Below, in pieces: positions 43,143-52,286 of a DNA stretch of 64,000 nucleotides (position 1 is its first letter; each line of letters opens with the position of its first letter). This DNA is from Streptomyces sp. YIM 130001. GTDB lineage: Bacteria > Actinomycetota > Actinomycetes > Streptomycetales > Streptomycetaceae. The notes beneath the pieces are model-generated. The model was not told the DNA's origin, searched no databases, and was given only the letters and a program-made list of their open reading frames with translations. The DNA is taken from assembly GCF_003574445.1 (NCBI RefSeq), contig NZ_KZ984571.1, positions 1-64,000 of the forward strand. The letters are read 5' to 3'. The position numbers were made by a program, and so were the translations under genes.

Positions 43143-44015
43143 ATGAGTGACGGCACCGCGACACACGGGCCTGTCCTGGCGGGAGTCGAGGAAAGCAGCT
43201 ACCAGCAGGACGTGGTCCGGTACGCGGCACGACAGGCACAACTGCACCGCAGGTCCCTGCACTTGCTGAACGTCGTCGACAGCCGTGACGGATCCGGAGC
43301 GGACCGGGACGAGACCGCCTCCGGTGCCTCCCGGATGGAATCACTCGCTGCCTTGGTGCGGCAGGAGTTCCCTGACGTCCCGTCGAGCGTGGAAGGTGTG
43401 GCCGGTCGGCCCTCCGAAGTGCTTCTGGACCGTTCGGCCAAGGCGAGCCTGCTCGTGCTCGGACACCGCGGCAGCGGAGGATTCGCTCGCCTGCCGCTGG
43501 GCTCGGTCAGCCTGCAGGTGGCGACTCATGCGGACTGCCCGGTCCTGGTCGTTCGCCCCGGCGAGCGGTCCGAGGTTCCCGAGCAGCGGGTGGTGACCGG
43601 GGTCGACATCTCCGATGTGTCGGAGGCGGCCCTCGACCTCGCCTATGCCGAGGCCGCGTTGCGCGGGGCACGGCTGGAACTGGTCCACGGCAGTTTCCAC
43701 TTCAGCGAGGTGCCCATCGGCCCGGGAATGGCCGCACCGGACTTCGAGGCCCTCGACGAGCTGGCGCGCCGCGTTCTCGAGGCAGAAGCGGACAAGCGCC
43801 GTGATCGCTTCCCGGAGGTCCGGACGGACATCCGCGTCGAGCGGGTCCGGCCGTCGACCGTGCTCACCGAAGCTTCACGACGGGCAAGCCTGATGGTGGT
43901 GGGCTCCCACGGGCGTACGGGCCTGCGCAGGCTGATGCTCGGGTCGGTCAGTGCCGAGACGCTGCACAGCGCGGCTTGCCCGGTGCTCGTCGTCCCGCCG
44001 AGTGACCAGGACTGA
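43143..44015 (+). CDS. Tandem universal stress protein (two Usp domains)
   Basis: A 290-aa protein with two UspA domains (about 8-135 and 148-287). Each ends in an ATP-binding signature: GHRGSGG..LPLGSVS in the first and GSHGRTGLRRLMLGSVS in the second, followed by CPVLVV in both. ATP-binding Usp proteins are induced by stress or dormancy in actinomycetes. Start ATG 43143 with GAGGAG at 43127-43132. Three direct repeats of CGACGAGAA lie in the leader (43090-43125). Confidence 0.9.
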   Translation: MSDGTATHGPVLAGVEESSYQQDVVRYAARQAQLHRRSLHLLNVVDSRDGSGADRDETASGASRMESLAALVRQEFPDVPSSVEGVAGRPSEVLLDRSAKASLLVLGHRGSGGFARLPLGSVSLQVATHADCPVLVVRPGERSEVPEQRVVTGVDISDVSEAALDLAYAEAALRGARLELVHGSFHFSEVPIGPGMAAPDFEALDELARRVLEAEADKRRDRFPEVRTDIRVERVRPSTVLTEASRRASLMVVGSHGRTGLRRLMLGSVSAETLHSAACPVLVVPPSDQD

Positions 44016-44270
44016 CAGGGACGACACCGGTCACGCGTGCCCGCACCCGGCAGGGATCTCCGCGGGGCCGTCACCCGCGCCCGATCATGGCCGGGAAGGA
44101 GGCCCGAGTTGCCGGCGGGCCCCGTCTCGGCCGTCACGTGCAGAGGTTCTGTGAGCACGTACCCGGGCCGCTGGGACTGCCGCCGGGCGGCACCTACAGT
44201 TGCAGGGAGCAACGGCCGACAGGTCCACCCCGGCGGGGTGACAGCCCGTGACGGATGAGAGGGTCGGACG

Positions 44271-45560
44271 GTGAGTGAGTTGCCGAAGAACGCCCTGCAG
44301 TACCGCTTCGACGGGCCGGAAGACGCCCCTGTCCTGATCCTGGGGCCCTCCCTGGGTACCACGTGGCACATGTGGGACCGGCAGGTACCCGAACTCTCCC
44401 GTACCTGGCGGGTGTTCCGGTACGACCTGCCCGGGCACGGCGGTGCGCCCGCGCACGCCACGGACTCGATCGCCTCGTACGCCGACCGGCTCCTGGCCAC
44501 GCTCGACGGCCTCGGCGTGCAGCGTTTCGGCTACGCGGGCTGTGCGCTCGGTGGCGCGATCGGCGCGGAGCTGGCGTTGCGCAACCCCGACCGGGTGGCT
44601 TCTCTCGCGCTCATCGCCGCCTCGCCGCGGTTCGGTACGGCCGACGAGTTCCGCCAGCGCGGAGTGATCGTCCGGACGAACGGCCTCGACCCGGTCGCCC
44701 GTACCTCGCCCGAGCGCTGGTTCACGCCGTCGTTCGTGCAGAACCAGCCCGCGATCACCGAATGGGCCGTGCAGATGGTGCGGACCACCGACCCGGGCTG
44801 CTACATCGCCGCCTGCGAGGCTCTCGCCTCCTTCGACATCCGTCCCGAGCTCGGCCGGATCGGCGTGCCCACCCTGGTCCTGGTCGGTTCGGACGACCAG
44901 GTCACCGGGCCCGCCGAGGCCCGCACCCTGGTCGCCGGTATACCGGACGCCCGGCTCGCGGTCGTCCCGGGCGCCTCGCACCTGGCGCCCGTCGAGCAGC
45001 CCGCAGCCGTCACCGATCTGCTCGTACGCCACTTCTCCACGGCCTGGCCGTCGGCCGGTGACACCTCCACCGGCTTCACCGCCATCGCGGCGCCGCCGGT
45101 CAAGCCGGTGATAGCGCCGATGCCCGGCGGCCCGGTCGCCGAGATCGCACCCGCGGCCGAGCAGGGTCTGCCGGTACGTCCGGACTCGTACGACACCGGG
45201 CTCAAGGTGCGCCGTGAGGTGCTCGGTGACGCGCACGTGGACAACGCGCTCGCCGGCGCCGACGCCTTCTCCGAGGACTTCCAGGACCTGGTCACCCGCT
45301 ACGCCTGGGGCGAGATCTGGAGCCGTCCAGGTCTCGACCGGCGCTCGCGCAGCTGTGTCACCCTCACCGCTCTCGTCGCCGGCGGTCACCTGGACGATCT
45401 GGCCTTCCACACGCGCGCCGCGCTGCGCAACGGCCTGACTCCTTCGGAGATCAAGGAAGTCCTGCTGCAGGCCGCCGTCTACTGCGGTGTCCCGGCCGCC
45501 AACTCGGCGTTCAAGGTGGCCCAGGCGGTCATCCGCGAGGAGACGACGCCGGAGGACTGA
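44271..45560 (+). CDS. pcaL: Fused 3-oxoadipate enol-lactonase / 4-carboxymuconolactone decarboxylase
   Basis: A 429-aa fusion catalysing two consecutive steps of the beta-ketoadipate (protocatechuate) pathway. Residues 1-265 are an alpha/beta-hydrolase lactonase; residues about 305-425 are a CMD-family decarboxylase with YDTGLKVRREVLGD, RSRSCVTLTALVAGG and EVLLQAAVYCGVPAAN. The nucleophile elbow reads GCALGG with Cys91 where lactonases usually have Ser. Start GTG 44271. The other pca genes are not adjacent in this window. A hairpin follows the stop. Confidence 0.9.
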   Translation: MSELPKNALQYRFDGPEDAPVLILGPSLGTTWHMWDRQVPELSRTWRVFRYDLPGHGGAPAHATDSIASYADRLLATLDGLGVQRFGYAGCALGGAIGAELALRNPDRVASLALIAASPRFGTADEFRQRGVIVRTNGLDPVARTSPERWFTPSFVQNQPAITEWAVQMVRTTDPGCYIAACEALASFDIRPELGRIGVPTLVLVGSDDQVTGPAEARTLVAGIPDARLAVVPGASHLAPVEQPAAVTDLLVRHFSTAWPSAGDTSTGFTAIAAPPVKPVIAPMPGGPVAEIAPAAEQGLPVRPDSYDTGLKVRREVLGDAHVDNALAGADAFSEDFQDLVTRYAWGEIWSRPGLDRRSRSCVTLTALVAGGHLDDLAFHTRAALRNGLTPSEIKEVLLQAAVYCGVPAANSAFKVAQAVIREETTPED

Positions 45561-45566
45561 GGCCGC

Positions 45567-45602
45567 CCTGCCCCGGACGACAGGAGACTCGGCCGGGGCA
45601 GG
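45567..45602. terminator. Hairpin after pcaL
   Basis: CCTGCCCCGG (45567-45576), 16-nt loop, CCGGGGCAGG (45593-45602): a perfect 10-bp stem beginning 7 bp after the stop. Confidence 0.5.
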
Positions 45603-45616
45603 AGCAGGATGGTCGT

Positions 45617-46249
45617 ATGGAACTGACGAAGAAGACCCATGCCTGCGTCCGCCTCGTCAAGGACGGGCGGACCCTGGTCATCGACCCCGGCGCGTTCAGC
45701 GAGCCGGACGCGGCGGACGGCGCCGACGCGATCCTGGTGACGCACGAGCATGCGGACCACTACAGCGAGGAGCGGCTGCGCGCCGTCCTCGAGGCCGCCC
45801 CCGGCACCGAGCTGTGGACCCTGCGCTCGGTGGCCGACGAGCTCTCGGCCGCCTTCCCGGGACGCGTGCACACGGTGGGGGACGGGGACACCTTCTCGGC
45901 CGCGGGATTCGACGTGGAGGTGCACGGCGAACTGCACGCCGTGATCCACCCGGACCTGCCGAGGATCACCAACATCGGTTTCCTGGTGGACGGTTCGGTC
46001 TTCCACCCGGGCGACGCGCTCACCGTCCCCGACCGGGCGGTCGACACCCTCCTGGTCCCGGTGATGGCTCCCTGGAACAAGGTCTCGGAGGTCGTCGACT
46101 ACGTACGCGAGGTGGCCCCCACCCGCACCGTCGACATCCACGACGCCCTCCTCAAGGACCTGGCCCGCCCCCTCTACGACCAGCACCTGGAGAACCTGGG
46201 CGGGGCACCGCACCAGCGCCTGGGCGCGGGAGAGTCGGCCAGCCTCTGA
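45617..46249 (+). CDS. MBL-fold metallo-hydrolase
   Basis: A 210-aa metallo-beta-lactamase-fold protein of the UlaG-like group. The metal motif is THEHADH; further ligands are likely in HGELHAVIHPD, FHPGDALTVPD and DIHDALL. The usual role in this group is hydrolysis of a small ester or phosphodiester; the substrate is unknown. GGAG at 45602-45605 precedes ATG 45617. It lies directly between pcaL and the exonuclease III gene, each separated by a hairpin. Confidence 0.85.
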   Translation: MELTKKTHACVRLVKDGRTLVIDPGAFSEPDAADGADAILVTHEHADHYSEERLRAVLEAAPGTELWTLRSVADELSAAFPGRVHTVGDGDTFSAAGFDVEVHGELHAVIHPDLPRITNIGFLVDGSVFHPGDALTVPDRAVDTLLVPVMAPWNKVSEVVDYVREVAPTRTVDIHDALLKDLARPLYDQHLENLGGAPHQRLGAGESASL

Positions 46250-46251
46250 CC

Positions 46252-46270
46252 GGGCCGGGGCGCCCGGCCC
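46252..46270. terminator. Hairpin after the MBL-fold gene
   Basis: GGGCCGGG, loop GCG, CCCGGCCC: perfect 8-bp stem starting 3 bases after the stop codon. Confidence 0.5.
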
Positions 46271-46335
46271 CGGGAGGAGCCCACCCACACCGCCGGGCCC
46301 GGCGATTGTCGGACCCGGCGGGTAGGTTGTGGGAC

Positions 46336-47115
46336 ATGCGCATCGCCACCTGGAACGTGAACTCGATCACCGCCCGCCTGCCCCGCCTGCTCGCCTGGCT
46401 GGAGAGCAGCGGCACGGACGTCCTGTGCGTCCAGGAGACCAAGTGCACCGCGGAGCAGTTCCCCGCCGACGCCCTGCGCGAGCTGGGCTACGAGTCCGCG
46501 GTGCACGCCACGGGCCGGTGGAACGGCGTGGCACTGATCTCCCGCGTCGGCATCGAGGACGTCGTGCACGGCCTGCCCGGCGGCCCGGCCTACGACGGCG
46601 CCGAGGAGCCCCGCTCGGTGTCGGCGACCTGCGGCGGAGTCCGCCTCTGGTCGGTCTACGTGCCGAACGGCCGAGAGCCCGACCACCCCCACTACGCCTA
46701 CAAGCTCGAGTGGTTCGAGGCCCTGCGCGCCGCCGTCGCCGGGGACGCGGCGGGCAGCCGCCCGTTCGCCATCCTCGGCGACTACAACGTCGCACCCACC
46801 GACGACGACGTGTGGGACATCGCCCAGTTCGAGGGCGCGACCCACGTCACCCCGGCCGAGCGCGCCGCCCTCACCTCGCTGCGCGAGACCGGCCTCACCG
46901 ACGTGGTGCCGCGCCCCCTGAAGTACGACCACCCGTTCACGTACTGGGACTACCGCCAGCTCGGATTCCCGAAGAACCGCGGCATGCGCATCGACCTGGT
47001 CTACGGGAACGCCCCGTTCTCGAAGGCCGTCACCGATTCCTACGTCGACCGCGAGGAGCGCAAGGGCAAGGGCGCATCGGACCACGCGCCGGTGGTCGTC
47101 GACCTGGACGTGTAG
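46336..47115 (+). CDS. xthA: Exodeoxyribonuclease III
   Basis: AP endonuclease/3' exonuclease of base-excision repair, 259 aa, EEP superfamily. The active-site motifs are all present: TWNVNSI, QETK, YVPNGRE, GDYNVAPTDDDV, RIDLVYG and SDHAPVVVDL. TAGGTT at 46323-46328 ends 7 nt before ATG 46336, suggesting leaderless translation; no Shine-Dalgarno is present. Confidence 0.95.
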   Translation: MRIATWNVNSITARLPRLLAWLESSGTDVLCVQETKCTAEQFPADALRELGYESAVHATGRWNGVALISRVGIEDVVHGLPGGPAYDGAEEPRSVSATCGGVRLWSVYVPNGREPDHPHYAYKLEWFEALRAAVAGDAAGSRPFAILGDYNVAPTDDDVWDIAQFEGATHVTPAERAALTSLRETGLTDVVPRPLKYDHPFTYWDYRQLGFPKNRGMRIDLVYGNAPFSKAVTDSYVDREERKGKGASDHAPVVVDLDV

Positions 47116-47130
47116 TCCCGCCCGGCGCGC

Positions 47131-48909
47131 TCAACCCGCCAGCTCGCGCAGGTCCACGGAATCGGCGATCGCCTTCAGGCCGCCGTCCCCGGGGTGCAGA
47201 TGGTCGCCGCTGTCGTAGGCGGGCAGGATCCGTGCCGGATGAGCGGGGTCGCGCAGCACCGCGTCGAAGTCGAGGACGGCGTCGTAGGCACCGCTGGACC
47301 TGATCCAGTCGTTGATCGCGCGTCGTTCGGTGTCGACGGCGGCCGTGCAGCGCTCCTCGCCCTCGCAGGGGGCGATCGTGGCGGCCACCGAACGCAACCC
47401 TCGCGACTCGGCCCGCTCGGCGATCTGCCGTAGTCCGTCGATGACTTGGGACGCGGGGTCGCCCCAGCGGATGTCGTTGACCCCCTCGAAGACGACGACC
47501 GTACGGGCCGTGGTCTGCGCGGCCACATCGCGGTCGAAGCGGTGCAGGGCGCTCACGCCGCCGGTGTCGGTGGACACGCCGTCGCCGGGGTAGCGGTCCT
47601 GGACCACGCGGTTCGCGGAGATGCCCTGGTTGAGGACGCCGTAGTGCGGGATGTCGTCCTGGGCGAGGATCCGGCGGGCAAGTACGTCGGGCCAGCGCAG
47701 GTTGGCGTCCTGGGTGGAGCCGACGCCGTCGGTGATCGAGTCACCGAGCATCACCAGCGAGCCGGGTCCGCCGCCGACGTCGACACCGGTCAGGAACGGC
47801 CAGGTGCCGATCGTCGAGGTGTACGCGGCGGCGGCTCCGTCCGCGGCGTGATCGCCCGGCTCGCTGACGTACGACTGCTGACTGGTCGCGCTGTGCACCG
47901 GTGCCGCCGTGACGGTGCCCGGCAGATGGAAGCTGACCAGGAGGTTGGCGTCGGCCGGCACGTCGAACCCGACAGGATCGCTGAACGCCTGTGCCCCGGC
48001 GGGGATTTCGGTGCCCTGCTCGCCACCGAAGCGCAGCCGCACCGGCGCGGACCGGGCGTTCGCCCCGTCCTGCTGCACTGCGACGGTCGCGCTGCCGATA
48101 CGAGCCGGTGTGCCGGCGAAGGTGTTGTCCAGGCGGATGCGCACTGCGGTCCCGCCCGTGGAGGTGTGCACCACGAGCCGCAGGGTGCGGTCGGTCCAGG
48201 GCCCGACCTCGGTGTAGCCGGAGGTGGAGGTGGACCAGCTGCCGGTCAGGCCACGGGACGGCGTGCGCACCGACACGTCGAAGACATGCAGATCGGCCGC
48301 GCCGGGGTCCTCGGGGAGCCGCACCGAGGCGACGCGGCGGCCCTCGGCGATGGGCACGGTCACCACGTAGAGGCGTGCCTTCTCCGGGAGTTGGCCGTCC
48401 GGGGTGTTCACATGGGGCAGCGCCACGGACTTGGTAGCGAGCGGGCCGGTGCGCCAGTCGGGCGCGGTGAGGCGGAAGGTGCCGCGGGAGCCGTCGCGGT
48501 AGTGGACGGTGCCGATGCCGGACGCGTCGCCTCCGGTGCCGGCCACCAGGAAGGACAGTGCGTCGCCGGTGCCGCTCACCCGTACCGACTGGCCGTCGGC
48601 CCGTACGTTGTCCGGTCGTCCCGGCCGGGTGTCCGGCATGCCCGTACGGGAGGCGTCAACGGACAGGGTGTGTCCGGGAGTCCAGCCGGCCGAGGCGAGA
48701 TCCTGGGCGGACAGCGAGGCTCCGGAACCGTCGAAGTCCGCACGGCCGGCCGCGGAGTCGTCGCTGACCGCACGGTTGTCGAAGTGCCGCTCCAGGGGGA
48801 GCGGCCGGGGTCTCGGCTCCGCCGCCGAGGCGCCGCCGGCCGTGGAGACCGGGACCACCCCCGCCACCAGCGCCGCCATGACGGTTCCTGCCCAGATACC
48901 TCGGCGCAC
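47131..48909 (-). CDS. Secreted SGNH/GDSL-family hydrolase
   Basis: A 592-aa exported esterase. The start is GTG 48909, supported by GGAGGAG just upstream; an ATG at 48948 lacks one. The signal peptide (GIWAGTVMAALVAGVVPV, cleaved near ASAAEP) precedes a ~340-residue beta-rich region. The SGNH catalytic domain follows: block I MLGDSITDGV with Ser391, block II Gly in NQGISANRVV, block III EGVNDI, and block V DHLHPGDGG. Similar proteins act on acylated carbohydrates or lipids outside the cell. It converges with xthA. Confidence 0.88.
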   Translation of the reverse strand: MRRGIWAGTVMAALVAGVVPVSTAGGASAAEPRPRPLPLERHFDNRAVSDDSAAGRADFDGSGASLSAQDLASAGWTPGHTLSVDASRTGMPDTRPGRPDNVRADGQSVRVSGTGDALSFLVAGTGGDASGIGTVHYRDGSRGTFRLTAPDWRTGPLATKSVALPHVNTPDGQLPEKARLYVVTVPIAEGRRVASVRLPEDPGAADLHVFDVSVRTPSRGLTGSWSTSTSGYTEVGPWTDRTLRLVVHTSTGGTAVRIRLDNTFAGTPARIGSATVAVQQDGANARSAPVRLRFGGEQGTEIPAGAQAFSDPVGFDVPADANLLVSFHLPGTVTAAPVHSATSQQSYVSEPGDHAADGAAAAYTSTIGTWPFLTGVDVGGGPGSLVMLGDSITDGVGSTQDANLRWPDVLARRILAQDDIPHYGVLNQGISANRVVQDRYPGDGVSTDTGGVSALHRFDRDVAAQTTARTVVVFEGVNDIRWGDPASQVIDGLRQIAERAESRGLRSVAATIAPCEGEERCTAAVDTERRAINDWIRSSGAYDAVLDFDAVLRDPAHPARILPAYDSGDHLHPGDGGLKAIADSVDLRELAG

Positions 48910-49374
48910 GCCGGTCTCCTCCGGTCCCTGTGACGTCGGTTGCGCCATGAAGCTAAGGAGACGACAGGGACGCGTCAATGACCGACGCCTGAACTGGGCC
49001 TGAATTCACGGCGGGAGGCCTGCGGCGCGAACGCGAGAGCAGACGCCGCAACGGGTTCGGTGCCGGCGCTCGGCCGGGGAGCGCTTCGCTCGGACGAGTG
49101 ACCGGCGGCTGCGTGTCATGTGCACGTGCCGATCGTTGGGCAACCCGGATCACGACGGCTTTTGTGCCCGCCTTGCCGGGTGGCACCCATCGTGACCGTT
49201 CTGCCTGTATGAGACTGGCTCTCGCGGAAAGGTTTCCGTGAGGGCCAGTTCGTTGCGGGTCACCCCGCACTCGTGGAAGGCGGTACCTGACATGGGAGGC
49301 AGCTCCGGGCCGGGCACGTGCACCCGCTGTGCCGGCCGGTCGAACTCCAGCAACCCGAAGGCGTGAGGTCGTTC
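48910..49374. other. 465-bp gene-free region
   Basis: Upstream space of the SGNH gene (minus) and of the small conserved gene at 49375 (plus). No supported gene. The one clear structure is the hairpin at 49215-49248. Confidence 0.4.
49215..49248. terminator. Orphan 16-bp hairpin
   Basis: CTGGCTCTCGCGGAAA (49215-49230) pairs with 49233-49248 at 14 of 16 positions, the two exceptions being G-T type pairs. No gene ends immediately before it on either strand, so it may be a leader hairpin of the gene at 49375 or the end of an unrecognised small RNA. Confidence 0.4.
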
Positions 49375-49815
49375 ATGAACATCCCTTTCCTGGACAAGTG
49401 GCGCCGCAGGCAGCCCGTCGACCCGGGCGAGGGTCTCGCGGCCGCCTTCGAGGACGACCCGCAGTCGGTCGCCGAGCTGCTCTCCGAATGTGAACTTCTG
49501 CGGTCGGAGGCGGAGCGTGCGGGCCTCGAACTCGACGACACCCCCGCCTCGTTGGACGCCCTCGACCAGCTGCCACCCACCTGGCGCGACGACGCGGAAC
49601 TACTGCCCTGGCTCGGGAACGACGCGGGCCTCTACCTCGGCACGGTCCTCGTCCGCACGGTCCGGGGCGCCGCCTGGCACGTGTGGCCTGGCGGTCATCC
49701 GGTGGTCCGGCTGCCCTCGGGGCGGGAGATCCACGTCGTGGAGGCGGGTCTCGACTGGGCGGTGAACGGTGCACCCCAACTCGCCCAGGTGTACGGCGAA
49801 GCGGCCGAGGGATAG
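49375..49815 (+). CDS. Conserved small protein, DUF6278-like
   Basis: A 146-aa cytoplasmic protein beginning MNIPFLDKWRRRQP with GAGGT 6 nt upstream. It has an acidic helical first half and a compact second half (LGTVLVRTVRGAAWHVWPGG then EIHVVEAGLDWAVN). From memory it resembles DUF6278 of streptomycetes; function unknown. It stands alone before the glutamate transporter operon. Confidence 0.7.
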   Translation: MNIPFLDKWRRRQPVDPGEGLAAAFEDDPQSVAELLSECELLRSEAERAGLELDDTPASLDALDQLPPTWRDDAELLPWLGNDAGLYLGTVLVRTVRGAAWHVWPGGHPVVRLPSGREIHVVEAGLDWAVNGAPQLAQVYGEAAEG

Positions 49816-49961
49816 CCGTTCGCCTTACGCCGCCGGGGAGTTCAACGCCACCCCGGTAGAGCAATACGGTTAATGCCTTTTCAGTGCGTGTCGCCTGTTA
49901 AGTCCCATATTGGGCTGGATAGTTTGCGCGGACGACACGGCTGGAGAGTGGGTAGGTCGGC

Positions 49962-50705
49962 ATGGCCGTCGATCCGTTGATCGAACTGCACGACGTCAAT
50001 AAGTACTACGGGAAATTGCATGTCCTTCAGGACGTCAATCTCACCGTCGGACGCGGGGAGGTGGTGGTGGTCATCGGCCCGTCCGGTTCGGGCAAATCGA
50101 CCCTGTGCCGGACGATCAACAGGCTGGAGACCATCCAGTCCGGACGCATCAACCTCGACGGACGATCACTCCCCGAGGAGGGCAAGGCCCTCGCGGGGCT
50201 GCGGGCCGAAGTGGGCATGGTCTTCCAGTCCTTCAACCTCTTCGCGCACAAGACCGTCCTGCAGAACGTCTCGCTCGCCCAGGTCAAGGTCCGGGGGCGC
50301 AAGAAGGACGAGGCGGACCGGCGCTCGCACGAACTGCTCGAGCGGGTCGGCCTCGCCGCCCACGCCGAGAAGTTCCCGGCGCAGCTCTCCGGCGGTCAGC
50401 AGCAACGCGTGGCGATCGCACGGGCGTTGGCGATGGACCCCAAGGTGATGCTCTTCGACGAGCCGACCTCCGCCCTCGACCCCGAGATGATCAACGAGGT
50501 CCTCGAGGTCATGCAGCAGCTCGCCAGGGACGGCATGACGATGGTCGTCGTCACCCACGAGATGGGCTTCGCGCGTTCGGCGGCCAACCGGGTCGTGTTC
50601 ATGGCCGACGGCCGCATCGTCGAGGACCGCACTCCGGAGGACTTCTTCACCCACCCGGAGAGCGACCGTGCCAAGGACTTCCTCTCCAAGATCCTCAAGC
50701 ACTGA
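49962..50705 (+). CDS. gluA: Glutamate ABC transporter ATP-binding protein
   Basis: Polar amino acid ABC ATPase, 247 aa. Walker A is GPSGSGKST (residues 39-47), signature LSGGQQQR, Walker B VMLFDEPTSALDPE, and switch VTHEMGFA. First gene of an operon in the order ATPase, receptor, permease, permease, exactly that of corynebacterial gluABCD. An AT-rich stretch of about 80 bp upstream (49864-49925) must hold the promoter. The ~100 bp leader has no recognisable riboswitch. Confidence 0.93.
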   Translation: MAVDPLIELHDVNKYYGKLHVLQDVNLTVGRGEVVVVIGPSGSGKSTLCRTINRLETIQSGRINLDGRSLPEEGKALAGLRAEVGMVFQSFNLFAHKTVLQNVSLAQVKVRGRKKDEADRRSHELLERVGLAAHAEKFPAQLSGGQQQRVAIARALAMDPKVMLFDEPTSALDPEMINEVLEVMQQLARDGMTMVVVTHEMGFARSAANRVVFMADGRIVEDRTPEDFFTHPESDRAKDFLSKILKH

Positions 50706-50722
50706 CCGGGGGTGACGGACTC

Positions 50723-51634
50723 ATGACGCGTACCACACGTGTGCTCACCGGGCTGCTGCTCCTGCTCCTCGCCGCGGTGACGGCCTGCGGCAAGGAAGGC
50801 AGCCCGCCGGTGAAGGGCCCCCGGGCCGACCAACTGCCGCACTACGAGGTCGACAAGGCCTTCCAGCTGCCCGACTCGCCGACCTGGCGCAAGGCGAAGA
50901 GCCGCGGCTACCTGGTGGTCGGCGCCAAGGAGGACCAGCCCTACCTCGGCGAGAAGGACCCCGCATCCGGCGCCTACTCCGGATTCGACATCGAGATCGC
51001 CAAGATGGTCGGCGCCCACCTCGGCTTCGCGCCCGGCCGGGTCCGCTTCAAGACCATCGCGTCGGCCAACCGCGAGACCGCCCTGCAGAACGGGCAGGTC
51101 GACATGTACGTCGGCACGTACACCATCAACGACAACCGCAAGAGCCTCGTCGGCTTCGGCGGGCCGTACTACATGGCCGGCCAGGGGCTCCTCGTCCGCA
51201 CCGACGAGGAGGACATCAAGGGCCCCGAGGGCCTCGACGGAAAGCGGGTCTGCTCGGCCGCGGGCTCCACCCCGTTCCAGCGGATCCAGGAGGACTACCC
51301 GAAGGCCACCCTCGTCTCCTACGACACGTACTCGATCTGCGTGGACAACCTGCTGACCTACCAGGTCGACGCCGTCACCACGGACGACGCGATCCTGCAG
51401 GGCTACGCGGCCAAGGTCCCCGACGAGATGAAGCTCGTCGGCAAACCGTTCTCCGAGGAGCCGTACGGCATCGGACTGCCGAAGCGCGACACGGCACTGC
51501 GCTTCGCCGTGGACGACGCCCTCGCGGCCAACGAACGAGACGGGAACTGGAAGAAGGCGTACGAGGCCACCCTCGGCCTGTCCGGGGTACCCGCACCGAA
51601 CCCGCCCGCCATCGATCGCTACCCGGCGAGCTGA
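50723..51634 (+). CDS. gluB: Glutamate-binding lipoprotein
   Basis: Type II amino acid receptor of 303 aa. Lipobox LAAVTAC with Cys22. The SBP_bac_3 domain is recognisable from YLVVGAKEDQPYLGEKD, YSGFDIEIAKMVG, VDMYVGTYTINDNR, GLLVRTDEEDI and EPYGIGLPK. ATG 50723 lies 17 bp after gluA. Glutamate is inferred from the operon type; related acidic or polar amino acids are possible. Confidence 0.92.
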   Translation: MTRTTRVLTGLLLLLLAAVTACGKEGSPPVKGPRADQLPHYEVDKAFQLPDSPTWRKAKSRGYLVVGAKEDQPYLGEKDPASGAYSGFDIEIAKMVGAHLGFAPGRVRFKTIASANRETALQNGQVDMYVGTYTINDNRKSLVGFGGPYYMAGQGLLVRTDEEDIKGPEGLDGKRVCSAAGSTPFQRIQEDYPKATLVSYDTYSICVDNLLTYQVDAVTTDDAILQGYAAKVPDEMKLVGKPFSEEPYGIGLPKRDTALRFAVDDALAANERDGNWKKAYEATLGLSGVPAPNPPAIDRYPAS

Positions 51635-51641
51635 GGCCCAA

Positions 51642-52286
51642 GTGAACGTACTGACAGAGAACTTCTCCACCTACGGCGAGGGATTCCTCGGCACCGTCGA
51701 ACTGACCGTGTACGCCTCGCTGTTGGCGCTCGTGCTCGGCTTCCTGATGGCTTCCTGCCGCGTCGCCCCGGTCGGCTCCTTCCGTGCGATCGGCACCGCG
51801 TGGGTGACCCTGCTGCGCAACACCCCGCTGACCCTGCTGTTCTTCGCCGTACTGCTCGGGCTTCCCCGCTTCGGACTCGTCCTGCCGTTCAAGGTGTTCG
51901 CCGTCCTCGCGCTCGGCTGCTACACCTCGGCGTTCATCTGCGAGGCGCTGCGCTCCGGCATCAACACCGTCCCCAAGGGGCAGGGCGAGGCGGCCCGCAG
52001 TCTCGGCATGAACTTCGGCCAGACCCTGTCGAACGTCGTGCTCCCGCAGGCCTTCCGCTCGGTGATCGCGCCGGTCGGCTCCAACCTCATCGCGCTCGCC
52101 AAGAACTCGGCGATCGCCGGAGCGTTCAGCGTCACCGAGTTGCTCGGCACCTACAAGACGCTCAACGAACTCGGCTACAGCATCATCTGGACGTTCGTCT
52201 GGATCGCCATCGGCTACCTGATCATCACCCTCGCCATCAGCGCGATCTTCAACATCCTCGAGAAGCGCTGGGGAGTCGCCCGATGA
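51642..52286 (+). CDS. gluC: Glutamate ABC transporter permease, first subunit
   Basis: A 214-aa His/Glu/Gln-type permease with about five transmembrane segments; the EAA loop is GEAARSLGMNFGQTLSNVVLP. GTG 51642 starts 7 bp after gluB. It overlaps gluD by 4 bases (ATGA). Confidence 0.92.
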   Translation: MNVLTENFSTYGEGFLGTVELTVYASLLALVLGFLMASCRVAPVGSFRAIGTAWVTLLRNTPLTLLFFAVLLGLPRFGLVLPFKVFAVLALGCYTSAFICEALRSGINTVPKGQGEAARSLGMNFGQTLSNVVLPQAFRSVIAPVGSNLIALAKNSAIAGAFSVTELLGTYKTLNELGYSIIWTFVWIAIGYLIITLAISAIFNILEKRWGVAR

